From Otis tarda (taxonomy: Eukaryota > Chordata > Aves > Otidiformes > Otididae): a stretch of 64,000 nt of DNA. Made by a program: the position numbers and the translations under genes. Shown piece after piece: positions 1 to 11,518 of this stretch. The notes beneath the pieces are model-generated. The model was not told where the DNA came from and made no database searches. It was given only the letters and a program-made list of their open reading frames with translations. The stretch is from the NCBI GenBank assembly GCA_026413225.1, contig CM048553.1, forward strand, positions 144,807,190-144,871,189. The letters are read 5' to 3'. The first letter of the stretch is position 1; every line of letters starts with the position of its first letter.

Positions 1-2039
1 GAATCGCTCTTTTAGCATCAGGAACTTAACAGCCCACAATTGGAGGACAATTTGATGGTTGTGATATGTGACAAGACATGGCAGGCTACTGCAACCTTCT
101 ATCAAGTTTGTGGTAATGAAAAATGATCCAGTTTAGTAAGTCCAGTCCAACCATTGTTCTTGAACATTACAAATAGCGAACTGTTGCTACACATTGATGA
201 ACTCTACCAGTATGGAAGGCAAAGGAGCAAAGCTGGTTGAGTTAGGGTGCAGACAAGATGCATCTAGAAAGAATACAAAAAAGACCTTGTTGGTCATATT
301 TCTATGACCTGTGAGGTAAGTGGAATGCCCAAGTGTGTTCTCAGTGGCAGTGACTGGGGTGTTTGGAGATGCTGTATTGTGCCAGTGCCCCTCAGTGTGG
401 ACATCAATGAAAGCTCTCACTAAGAAAATCTTTGTGGTAGAGACTTGTCCAAGAAACCTACTTTGAACAAAATTGTTACGAATTATCATATGCTAGTAAA
501 GACAATAAGCTAAGACCCTGAGGTCATTTCACATGGCAGTTTATATACTTACAGCCAAACTCTCGTAAGCCTCAAAACAGGACGGTTGCATCCAAATTTC
601 CACCTGGAATGATCCCTGACCTGTGTTAAGAGTCAAAATAAAGGTGGTTTTGAGATAATATAACCAGGCTCAGGGCCAGGCAAGAAGTGTGACAGTTGCT
701 AAATGCCAACAAACAAACTGTATAAGCATACGCTTGTGCTTAGGTCCACACATTGACCATCTCAATTTTACTAATGGAGAAGATTTTTGTGCAGCCAACA
801 TAGAAAGAATACCTCTTTGAAGAGGAAATTCAAAGCTTTTGTATTGCTTCTATATTATCACAGTCTTGGTTGCTGGGATAGGAAGTGCTGCCATCAAAGA
901 GGGGATGCTGCACTGCATCTTTGCAACCTCAGCTGTTCAAAGAGTTGCAAGTTTACAACTCGTACTGATTAGCACTCAGCATCATGTGGGCCCATGGCCA
1001 ATGAAATTGACTCTATCTCCAGAACCTTTTCAGGGCCAATCTCTGCATCCAATATTTTCAGTATTACAATGTCCTTTGGCAACATATCACATTGTATTGC
1101 ATGAATTCATGCAGAACTGAAAACTTCAGCACATGATTTGCTAACAGATGCAGATTAAACAGGAGTATCGTGTTATAGGAATGTAGGTAGAAAAGGATAT
1201 AGATTTCAGAATCGAAAATAAAAAAGTTGCATAAGACATAAAAATTAATTATTTCTTCATCAACAGAACATTTCACAAATATTTTGGCTAAACAGTTCTG
1301 CAAGGGCTGATTTAGATATATATTCATGGCATGAGAAAGGAGGATAACCTTTGATCTTTTAGAGTTTTCCTGCTGAACAAACTCTTTTTAAACATTCTTT
1401 TCTGCTTCATGCAATTATTAGACCAAAGAAGCAGCAGTTATCTGTTTGCAAAACCGGAAGAATAATATTCAGGAACACTTTTGAAAGACTAGAACTTTAC
1501 CAAAAAGCAAATTTCTACAAAATCAATCAGTGTCTTTGTAATTAAACCCTTGGTAGTGTAAGTGATAAAACAAGTATTCCTCTAATATGAAGTAGAGTTT
1601 TTAGAATGGACTTTGGCCAATCAGATTTCTAATAAAAATGTGAAGTTGATCATCATGCTTAGGAATCTTAATGTCTTAGAATAAGTTGTCATTTGTGGAT
1701 CTTAGCAATGGAGAGTTCTTCACTTCATCAAATGACATTTCAGAGGAAGGACAAAAATGACATAGAGAAGTGGTAAACAATAAAGAAAATCATATTGGAA
1801 ATACTGAAACGGATGTTAGCAAAACTACTGTCAGAATGGAGTTTCAGTGCAAGAGTGAAAAAAAAGGGCCCAGTGGCCTCAGTGACCTTTAAATGAAAGG
1901 CAATAAATCCCAAATGTGCCTCCAAATGATGAAGACAGATACCTCCATCCAAAACTAAAACCTTCAGCACTCTGGTGTGGCTGATACCAACTTCTGAGAC
2001 TCACAGATTTTGCTAATAATGTCATACAGTCCACATACA
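1..2039. other. Non-coding stretch, nothing recognised
   Basis: I see no gene or family I can name here. Open frames of 60 to 100 codons occur on both strands (for example 187-489 minus and 839-1120 plus), but they overlap one another and resemble no protein family I know. A perfect 16-bp palindrome lies at 1098-1113. A degraded retroelement or pseudogene older than I can recognise cannot be excluded. Confidence 0.5.
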
Positions 2040-2515
2040 GTCGTCATAAAATGAGTAGGATTCACCCAGATGCTGAATGAATTGGCTGATGTGATTGTAA
2101 GTCTGTTCTGAATCATCAATTAAATTCATGATGCATAGAAGAATTACTAATAACTGGGAAAAGGCTAATGTTACTGCCATCTTAAGAAAGACGAGAGAGA
2201 GAACTTCAGATGAATGTGTCTGTCAGCTTCTTCTCTGTTCTTGGAAACATGGTGGAAAAGGCCCCTAGGAATTCAACGTCAACATGGATGACAAAGTTGT
2301 TAGGACCAGTTAGTGTGCATCCACGAGGGACAAATCGTATTTGATCAGCTTGATTACCTTCTGTGATAATATGACCACATATAAAAACAGAAGGAAAACT
2401 GCATGTATCAGATCTGGTTTATCTACTACTGCTATATTTGTCACAGAGCTGAATTTATGTACCAAATCTGAGTGAAATGAGTGTGAAAGTCAGTGCATTT
2501 GGTAAAAAAAAAAAA
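2040..2515 (+). mobile_element. CR1 LINE ORF2 fragment, old
   Basis: This is a decayed piece of the CR1 reverse-transcriptase ORF. It shows, in the expected order, blocks matching CR1 ORF2. GATGTGATTGTAAG near 2089 corresponds to the segment before the RT fingers. AACTGGGAAAAGGCTAATGT near 2153 and the following CCATCTTAAGAAAG correspond to the DWK.ANV.PIFKKG region. The stretch near 2320-2385 corresponds to the region that in intact CR1 reads as a Lys-Gly-rich loop, then a Thr-Asn-Leu and Phe-Tyr-Asp segment. Stops and frameshifts occur throughout, so it is inactive. No 3' tail is attached. The edges are approximate, and the match fades after about 2510. Confidence 0.6.
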
Positions 2516-4675
2516 GGCTTCAGAAAAATTATCCAGGACCATAATTATTATTACTTTATTATTACTTTTTCTGTTTGTATTTACCCACAGCAACACCTAT
2601 TTAGCCTTTTCTTTCATCAGTCACATTTTGTCATAATTTAATCCTCATGGACAAGACTTCTCTTTGGTGTTTTATAACCCCTCACACACTTTTTTCTGAT
2701 GATGCCCCAAAGCTTAATAGTGTTTTTAAGGTGAGACATAGACTTGGCTGTCTACATCTGAATCTGTTACCTAATAGATTATTGGCATCTCTGTAAGGTT
2801 ATACACTGGGGCTAAAACTCACAACTCTTAGTGTTCAGCTATATTTATATCTAAATATATATATAAGGAACTGCTGGAATCACCATGATGGTTAGCAAAA
2901 TGAAATCATCATCCACTCAACATACCTGTGTGCCACAGGTAAGTCACTCAGACACAGACAAAAGGTGATGGGCAGAACTTCCCCTGTGCTGCTGTCAAAA
3001 AAAGAGCACAATTTTTTGATGGAGAATGGAGAGCGATTGAGCAGGATGGGTCACAGCCCAACACCTGAGGCAGCAAGAACAGTCCTGGCACCAGCTGCTT
3101 GTCTGCACACTGATGGCAGAGCAATGTGAGCACAGATTAGGTTTGGTACATGAAGTGCAGCAGACTGAGTGCGGACGTGATGCTGACTGCAGGTCAGTGT
3201 CACAGCAGCCAGGGTGGGCCACCTTACAGTCCCCAGGGCCAGGGATGCTGAGGTCAGACAATGTTAGCAAATGGGCAGGAAGAGATTAATATTCTGCTTT
3301 TATTACTTTAACATGAAAGCATTTGCCTACCTGCAAGAGGTGAAAGACTCTTGATTTCTGCCATGTATTGGTATTACAGGCTATTAGGGGTTTCTTTCAT
3401 GATTTATGAGTAGCAGATGTTATTAAATGGAAACACTAGAAGAAAAGCTGAAGAATTCTTAAAATGCCTCTTTTCTCATTTCACTTTTATTTCAGTGACT
3501 GGTTCTTAAAAGCTAACCATAGCATATGCAGAGGCTTTGCTGTTCTGGGACATGATGAGAAGAAAGTGATGTTGAAAGGAACAATTAAAGCATTCTGAAA
3601 GTCATTTACTTTCACAAAATTTTGGCAGGATTTTCATTTTTGGCAACTGACACAAAGAATCCTGTTACTTTTAATGTATTTCATCTCCAGATTAACCCTT
3701 CTCTGATTTTTCACATGCTTCTAAGAGATCTTTACATAGCAATAACAGGAGGGGTGGCAAGCCTGCCTCTGACTGTGAAACAAATATGTCTCAGTATTTG
3801 GAGAAGGCATTGCCAGAGTCAGAACATTTTAAACTTTTATCATTCTGCTTATTAAAGACTACAGACTGGCCAGATGATTAATTGCCAGGTGCTACTCATC
3901 TCTAGTCTTGGTTCGACTGTTATCAAATCTGAGAGCAGGAGATACTTGCAGCTTACAAACCTAAAATAGCTCAAAAGTGTTAGTAAAGATATACTTGCTC
4001 TGAAGGTACACAAAGTGCTCTTTGTCAATTTTACGCCACAGTGTTAACTGACATACTGCATGCATTGCTTGACAGTCCTGTTAAAACTTAGTTTAAAAGT
4101 AACTAAAAGACTGAGAATTTGGCTGCTTGTTAAGCAGGCCACTTCAGCTTTCATAACAAAAAAAAAAAAAAAAAAAAAAAAGGAGGCTTCCAGAGGTGCC
4201 AGATCAGACCCCTTCATGACAGAGGAAGAGCTGATAAACTCATAGCTCCCCTTTTCATTTAATATTCCTTTACTCTCTTTGCTGGTGACAGGTCTGGAAT
4301 GCTGGGGGCTGGAAGAACAAATAAGTTTGGACCAGAGCTGTGGAAATAAAGATGTTCACAGGGTAATCTGTGACCTGCCAGCCCAATAGGAGTGGGAAGA
4401 ACTGTAAAAAAGCCTGAATTATTTCATATTGCATGGACCAAGAAATTGTGTATTTTCTGTACTACTCTTGAGGGAATTGTTGGAAGCTGTTTCTTTAAAA
4501 TCAGTCTGAGTTTTACCATTGTTTTTAATGCAAATAAGTTTAGGCCCTCTGATGTATTTTGATCTTTCAAAATAATGGCTAAATACAGGTTTTGTACTGA
4601 AATTCTGAAATCTTTATTTTATTGACATCAAGGGAGAAATTTCACTGATCACGGTGGGGCCACAGTTTCACCCAG
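2516..4675. other. Non-coding stretch; GC-richer patch and poly-A run
   Basis: No gene recognised. The part at 2940-3270 is richer in G and C than its surroundings, and two minus-strand frames of 61 and 91 codons overlap there. Neither looks like a known protein, and no convincing splice signals frame them. A 24-bp A run sits at 4158-4181. The rest is ordinary AT-rich DNA. Confidence 0.5.
4158..4181. repeat. Poly-A run (24 bp)
   Basis: An uninterrupted run of 24 A. No AATAAA signal or recognisable retrotransposed body lies directly upstream, so I call it a homopolymer rather than the tail of a processed pseudogene. Confidence 0.85.
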
Positions 4676-4942
4676 CTTACTCTGATCTCTTGTCCCTGGT
4701 ATCCAGTGATAGGACTTGTAAGGATGGTTCAAAGCTGCACAAAGGGAGGTTCAGTCTGGACATTCGGAAACATTTGTTTACCAGGAGGGTGGTAAACACT
4801 GGAACAGGCTTCCTGGAGAGGTGGTCAATGCCCCAAGCCGGTCCATGTTTAAGAGGCATTTGAACAATGCCCTTAACAACATGCCTTTGGTACTAGATGA
4901 TCATTGTAGGTCCCTTCCAACTGAAATATTCTGTTTTATAAT
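4676..4942 (+). mobile_element. CR1 LINE 3' end
   Basis: This is a 5'-truncated CR1 covering the last codons of ORF2 and the 3' UTR. The order of blocks is typical. TCCAGTGATAGGACTTG begins it. GGACATTCGGAAACATTTGT encodes the conserved Asp-Ile-Arg-Lys segment, and CACTGGAACAGGCTTCCTGG follows. The terminal GTAGGTCCCTTCCAACTGAA is near 4905. The octamer tail has decayed to a TTCTGTTTTATAATA-like end. It belongs to the same subgroup as the copy at 7541, since both share GTCAATGCCCCAAGCC. Not coding. Confidence 0.85.
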
Positions 4943-5090
4943 AAAAGAAACAGCCAAAAAGTTCCCTTGGATTACATCAATCTGGATTGTTCACTGTACC
5001 ACTTTCTGTTTTGTTACCAATCTTTATTTCCTGTTAGGTACACTGTTCAATATGGCACAATCTGGGAATGGATAAGCTGGGATGTACATC

Positions 5091-5184
5091 ATCGAATCAC
5101 AGAATAGTTAAGGTTGGAAGGGACCTTTAAAAATTATCTAGTCCAACCCTCCTGCAAGGAGCAAAGACATCTTCAACTAGATCA
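5091..5184 (-). mobile_element. CR1 LINE 3' tip (minus)
   Basis: Read on the plus strand, ATCGAATCACAGAATAGTTA is followed by GGTTGGAAGGGACC and TCTAGTCCAACCCTCCTGC. That is the exact reverse order of a CR1 3' end. Only about 95 bp is kept, which is the usual severe 5' truncation. The block near 5166-5184 (CATCTTCAACTAGATCA) continues the CR1 3' UTR. It lies only about 150 bp from the opposite-strand CR1 end at 4942. Confidence 0.88.
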
Positions 5185-7540
5185 TGAGTATATGATTTGT
5201 TATTAAAAGCAACAGTACACTGTAGTGAGCAACAAGCTTAATCAAAACCATGTTTCTCGTAAGACATTTTATCCTATATCTGTTGAGCTATCTTACACCG
5301 AAGATGAAAGCCTACATTTCTTTTTTTTTTTTTTGTTTGAATTGCATTATTTCAGGTAACTTGTATCAGATACTGCATGATGTAACCTGACATGATATAA
5401 TGCAGCATTCCTGAATATGGGGAAAACTGAATGTTATTTCAGCTGTCCAGCATATCTTTGCATAGTAAATTTTATAGTCACTGTTGTGCAAGAATAAATA
5501 AAGAACAGAAGGCAACTGCTTGCAGACTGTGAAATGTTATCAGTTTCAGAAAGAACGGGTGTGGATCTATCTACTGTACTATGATATGTAACACACACAT
5601 TTTGAAAGCACCCATACTATTTACAGTTGTCAAAAATACAATGGAATCAAAATAAAATACCTTCATGCTCAAAATAAAATAAACAGTATAAGGCAATATT
5701 AAAATATCCCTATATGAATAGCTAGTAAAGTAATGACAGAAGGAGGTGGGAAGAAACAGAGAAGCAGACATCATCATCTGCAAGAACTGAAACAGGGTGG
5801 GAGTCAAAGGCGACGTTATTATTTTGTGTGGTCAAAGAGGTTACCCGTAGACTGAGTTCAGGGAGTATCTAGTGGCTATCAGGATATGTTTCCTAAAGCA
5901 AGCTCTGTTGAACTGATATATATTCCTGAGGAAAGAGGGGGATGCCCCTTAATACTCAGGTCATTTAAAACTAGATTGTAAACTGCAGGGAACAATTTTA
6001 GACTGGCAGGGGAGAGTAACATGCGACCTAATACTCAACTTTCCATCTCTAGTTACTCTCACTCTGTGACTGCACGTTTCAGGGGAGTCGAAACAAGATA
6101 TCAGCCTCTCGCATCGAGAGCACTGGAGATTTATGTGTGGCTTGTTTGCCATCACTCTGACAGTAGGGTGTTATTTCAGCAGAGGTGTACTGACACTGTA
6201 ACCAGACATGAGTTCAGATTAAAACACCACAATAATCCTTTTAAAAGGTTGGAAGAGGGAAAAAGCACAGGCATACACCCCAGGATCTGCTTTTAAATAT
6301 TGGCTAAAGTTTGGAGTGCAGGATGGGGCTGGGGAATTCTGAGACTGATTACGAGTTATGGCCCACTTCCTGTTTCCATTGAAATCAAAGGCAAAACTCC
6401 CATTGATCCCACGGGAACACATGCTATACTTTCCCACTCCATAGCTCTAACATTTTAATGGATTTAAACATTTTTATTTAAAAAAAAAAAAAAAAAAAAT
6501 CACACTCATGCTGACAGTTTAGACACTAAATTTCTTAAAGCTTGGTATAATTTGAAATAACCCAGATGTGAAAACCTCTACAAATGAGATTTATAAAGGA
6601 AACAAAATTTTAACCTTAATGTTGACAACTCTTGTGATACCACTAATATCAATAAAGGGAAGAAAAGTTATTTTTTGCAGCTCTGTGGGGAAAAAACCAT
6701 TCAGCTACTCCCATCTGAAAAATGACTCCCACTAGGACTTCAAAAGATAGTGGTCACGACCTCACATGCATGAGGATTCATTAGTGTTCCTCAGTAGTTC
6801 TCTCTAAGCTATTTTTATGCAAAGTTGTGAGTTTAGAGGTCACACTGTACACCACATACAGCATATCGGGGAGCTTTCAGAAGTATAGGTATAGTTGAAG
6901 AGTTATGTCATGTCGTATTATGTGACTCTGTAACTCTATGTAAGGAAAGCCATGTGAACCTTTCTGTAAAGCAGCCTTACAAAGACCTAAGTAATTTGTG
7001 TTTTCAAGCAACTCTCACTCAAAAGTCTGACTTTTGTTGACAGAGCAACATCAACCAAATTCAAGAGTGACATATCCCTCTGCACTTTTACCCAAGAGAA
7101 AATAAGGGACCTACCCTGACAGTCATCTCTATGTTAATCTTGTGGGGTTTTTTTCAGTTAAAGGCTCTGTACAAAACCCATTAGAAGACACCAAGCAAGT
7201 CCTAACAAAGTCCAATCCTTACAAAGACTTTGAGAGCATGGGAAGGTGAGGAGCGGCCCCTTGGCTTTCTGTTCCTACCTCTCAGAAGGTTTCCTCATGT
7301 CTTTCCTTGATTCAGAAGGTCACTGGGTCAAGGTAAATGACAGCAAAGACATGCATTTCTCTTGGGACAAGTGCGCTCATTGGATTAGTCTTTTATATTT
7401 TACTCCCCTTTTCCTCCTGTGATGTGGATAGCCCTCTTGTTTCAGAAAATCCAGCTTTCTCTAATCTTCCTGGCAAAGAATCTTCTTTTGTGACATACTC
7501 CACTTGAGGAAGTGGAGAGGGAGTTTCTGATCTATTTTCC
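5185..7540. other. Non-coding stretch, homopolymers only
   Basis: No gene recognised. It contains a 14-bp T run at 5321-5334 and a 20-bp A run at 6480-6499. Short frames on both strands around 5961-6437 overlap each other and look random. Confidence 0.5.
6480..6499. repeat. Poly-A run (20 bp)
   Basis: An uninterrupted run of 20 A following an AT-rich stretch. No element body can be assigned to it. Confidence 0.85.
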
Positions 7541-7836
7541 TTGGTATCCAGTGATAGGACATGTGGGAATGGTTCAAAACTGTGCCAGGGGAGGTCTAGA
7601 CTGGACATTAGGAAGCATTTCTTTACTGAGGGCAGTCATCACTGGAACAGGCTTCCTGGAAAAGTGGTCAATGCCCCAAGCCTGTCAGTGTTTAAGAGAC
7701 ATTTGGACAATGCCTTTAATAATATGCTTTAACTTTTTGTTAGCCCTGAATTGGTCAGGCAGTTGGACTAGATTATCATTGTAGGTCCCTTCAAATGGAT
7801 CTGTTCTATTCTATTCGATGCAATGTGATGCTGTTC
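7541..7836 (+). mobile_element. CR1 LINE 3' end
   Basis: A second 5'-truncated CR1 of the same subgroup as 4676-4942. TCCAGTGATAGGAC opens it. GTGCCAGGGGAGGTCTAGAC and GACATTAGGAAGCATTTCTT follow, then CACTGGAACAGGCTTCCTGG. The end has GTAGGTCCCTTCAAATGG and a worn octamer tail with TTCTATTCTATTCGATG. It keeps a GGTCAGGCAGTTGGACTAGA block that its neighbour has lost, so the two are independent insertions rather than one duplicated locus. Confidence 0.87.
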
Positions 7837-10800
7837 TGTTTTATATGGTTAATGGTTATAGAAATAACTATCACACAAAGAACAAAGAACAATAATAATC
7901 AGGAGTAGGTGAAAATGTAAGTCACAGTTTGAAAGAAAGTGTTTTTTCATATTGACATAGTTTTGCCTGTAGGAATCAGGCTCTATCAATTAATTCTTTA
8001 TGTGGATATTAATGCAATAATAATATAATTAGGCTATGTTATATGCACAAGATAAACATGTAGGCAAAAAGCAGGAAATTATCAGTTGGAGGCCTCTCTA
8101 AAAACTCTGTTCATAAAGAAAGTTTGACATTTTTAAATCTCTGCAGGAGTTAGATAATTAGCTCCCACCACATTGTAATGATATTTGAACAACTAATTCC
8201 TTTAAATGTCTTAGAAAATGGCAGATAGCCATAGTAATGGAAGAGGAAAAAGAGATAATGATTAATGCTGAATAAATGTTTTGGAAGAAGTGAAATTTTG
8301 TTGAAGTAGATGTCTTCCAGAAATGTATGTTTCAACAACGTTTTTGCAGATCAAATGCTTTCTGAGTATTTCAACCAGCAAACAGGAGAAAGATCAAGAT
8401 TAATCCTCACATTTCATTGGTTTAGATGTTGGGATGTCAAAGACACAGGTTCAAATTTTTAGTTCGACCAAGACAGTAAAATATCTATCTCAGATCACAA
8501 GAGAGAAAGAAACAAGTGCGAACACACAGTGAGTTCAAAAGAACCCTCTCATATAAAACCATTTCAGGTTTTGAATCAAAACCTAGTATTTCTTAATAAT
8601 TTTATTTCATAAAGTTATCAGTAGGTTTTGTATTTGTTCTCAAATAGATTCAAAATTTCAAACCTTGAAACTTACTGAAAAACAGTGTTTGTCCTCCAGA
8701 CAGCTTTGTATGCACAATGTATCTACTATTTTATGACTATATGTTATTCATGTCACACTTCCTTTATCCCATATAAAATTCTATTGTTTTGATTTTACTA
8801 GACAAGCATGCTTCCAGTCTGTAAGAAAATGGAAATAAGAAACAGTAATCAGTGCAACTTTTAACTAATTCCTACAGGGATGTGGTAGGCAGGACTGCAC
8901 ATATTTAAAGGTACAAAGAGAGTTGTAAGCCCTTAAATGGCCACTGTTTCCCATCATTATCTTCTCTCTTGAAAGCACATGTTCTTCACACAGACTGTCT
9001 CTGAAGTGCTTAACTGATTTTAGCTGGCTGCATTGGCACCATTTGCTTGCAGGGATTCATTCACTGTCCTGACAGTCAGCATAATACACTTTGCTGTGGC
9101 AGCTCTAAGTGGCAGTAACTAGGTAATTGTCTCAGCCAATTTCTACCCCAGACCTGATTTAGACATGTGTTAAAGCAAAAGCTTTTCCAATATGTTCCAT
9201 TCCCTTTTCCCTCCTATCCTTCAGGGTTTTTTTTGTATTAAGGTATTAAACACTTTCACAAGTGAAGATAATGAGGTCTTGTGTTTTGAGAATGGGTAAT
9301 TCTGCCAAGTGCATTCTAATCTGTTAAAAGGACTATTTTAAGTTTCTTTCTGGTAGAACCAGAAGTTGAATCAGAAACAGCAAGAGAAAACTTGCCTGAG
9401 CAAATACACTTCTGAGTCACTCTAAACTTCTCAAGGGCTCTTCTCTCTTTCCTCACTTCCTTGTCTTCATGTTTTTCTAAACCTGTGGAAGCAACTGTAA
9501 TGAAAAGCATCACATTTTGGGCACGCTGACACCATGCAACCATGTTGCAAAGACCCTGAAACATAGACAATGTCTATTCTAAAAACAGAAGCAGTATAGG
9601 TATCTCAGCCTGTCACTACGTCATAACTCAGAGATCACTAACTTTGGCCACTGTGCTCTGAAGACAAACGTAGCATCTCTGCATGGGCTGGATGTAGCAA
9701 ATGGGATAACTGCTAGCTCACAGATCTTGTCTCCACTGCACCACCAGGCATAGCCACTATCTCCCTCCCTTCTCCCTCACACCTCCCGTGTATCTCCTTT
9801 AAATAAAGTATTACTGAATATGAATATATATGCAACTCTCATTTAACTTTATAAGATGCACTTATAGCTGATTTATTTTCTATGTTGTTTTGAAAGACAA
9901 ATAATAAACAAATAAACAACTGAACTAGCAATAACTCAACTTCTAAGTGATACTGCAAACTAGGTTCCCAAAATATGGAGAAAAGTAAGGTACTGACTTC
10001 CAATAGGAAAGGATAGCAATTCTTATCAACTAATAAGCTGAAATTGAGTAAAATAATGTAACAGTTTCTGAGAGGAAAAATATATAAAAGAGAATGGGTG
10101 ATAAATAATCAGCTATGAAGGAGAAAAACCCCTTTGCTCAATAAACTGATTTTCAAGTATTAAAAGACCACAGAATGATATGAGTGTAGTGTGTTAGAAT
10201 TAAATTTTAATAAAGCATTTGATATTCTATGTCACAAAAGCTAGCTTGACATATTTACCCAAGCCAATTTAAATTATTAAAGATATAAATGCAGATTTAG
10301 AACTGGCTAAAGGAGCAACTAAAGGTTTATAATAAAAAAGAAATATCCCATTGGAAGAGACAGTGAGTGAGACTGGCAATTGGTCTTACTGAACGTTTCC
10401 ATCTGGAAGTTGTAGTATAGAGAGCAAGGATGAAATTCTGAAATAGCACTGAATTAGAAGAGGTGTTAGTACTAGCTGGAAAGTGAAGGACTAGGAGAAG
10501 CAAGATTTTTGTTTGAATAACTGTAAATCTCAGGGAAAAAAAAATAATTTCATGCAGTACAGAGGAAGGAAGAAATCTAGGAAAATTAGTGCTGCATGTA
10601 AGTGTTTTTGACAGCCAAATAGACATAATCCCACAAAGCACTATGCAGTACTTCTGAAACTGAATGAATGAATAAAGAAGTATTCTTTGGCTTGTACCTG
10701 TGAAGAGGTACCAAGGATGAGGCAGCTGCACTGCAATAAACCTTCTGGAACTTTATGGCAACTAGAAGTTACTGAAAAGAAAAATAAACATGACTCACAT

Positions 10801-11094
10801 ATAACTTAAAATAATAGGCCTATATGTATTTATCTTGGAGAAGGAGCAAGTAGGGATGAGGCCTGGTAACAGTCCACATATTCTTGACAGGTAAGGGCAT
10901 GAACAGTGAAAAAGGAAGTTTACGAAGTCTGAAGATAAAACTAAGAATAAAGGATTTAGGTTGTGTATCTCAAAGCTTTCTCACAGGGAGGCATATCAGT
11001 CTGCAAAGGAGTCAAAGATATATTAAATTGAAGGTTTTAAACACGACTGAATAGAACACTATAACAGAAACTCACAGAAATAAAATTAGATGAG
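7837..11094. other. Non-coding stretch, nothing recognised
   Basis: AT-rich DNA. The longest frame is a 134-codon minus-strand frame at 10327-10731. It has no recognisable domain, and its composition (Ser, Thr, Leu and Phe rich) is what AT-rich non-coding DNA produces. No repeats of a family I can name. Confidence 0.5.
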
Positions 11095-11429
11095 GTGATA
11101 AACTTAAATGAGATTTATTTGTAACAAACGGATCACAAATTCAAACTTAGCTCTACTTTTAACCAAAATTGCTTTAAGACTCTATTATTAACAATCTACA
11201 GGTTTCAAAATGTCACTCAGGAATTAATAGTGCACTCAGGAATTCCGATGATCCAAAATGTGCAATCACTCACCTAACAAAGGGAGGGCTCTCAGCCTCG
11301 AGGATTTCCTTTGGTGGTGTCCCAACCCAAAGGGAGAATCCCCAACTGCAGACCCAGTGCTCTGAGGAGGACCACCTCAAACTCACCCTCCAGCAGGCTT
11401 AGTCAAATGTGATCTGTGGTCATATGTGT

Positions 11430-11448
11430 TGACGTCAGTTCTCATTGG
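11430..11448 (-). promoter_or_regulatory. CRE plus CCAAT box inside the LTR
   Basis: A perfect palindromic cAMP response element (TGACGTCA, 11430-11437) lies 6 bp from an inverted CCAAT box (ATTGG on the plus strand, 11444-11448). On the minus strand the CCAAT box comes first. Both motifs are seen directly. Promoter use is inferred from their position in a probable U3. Confidence 0.5.
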
Positions 11449-11478
11449 CTGAAGACTCCACTTTACAACAGTTAGATC

Positions 11479-11518
11479 GTTCTGGAAGCTTCCTAGCCAT
11501 ATGGTTCTAGAAGCTTCC
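11479..11518. promoter_or_regulatory. Two perfect three-unit heat-shock elements
   Basis: The sequences gTTCtgGAAgcTTCc (11479-11493) and gTTCtaGAAgcTTCc (11504-11518) each match the HSF1 consensus nTTCnnGAAnnTTCn without mismatch. They start 25 bp apart, as part of an imperfect 25-bp direct repeat. They lie upstream (minus sense) of the CCAAT box and CRE in the probable LTR. The match is direct. HSF binding is inferred. Confidence 0.55.

Noticed and set aside
187..1120. Possible degraded gene or DNA transposon at the window start
   Set aside because: I tried the frames on both strands and could not match them to a family. Stops and frame changes prevent a reliable call.
10327..10731. 134-codon minus-strand frame as a gene
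   Set aside because: The composition is typical of translated AT-rich non-coding DNA. No motif.
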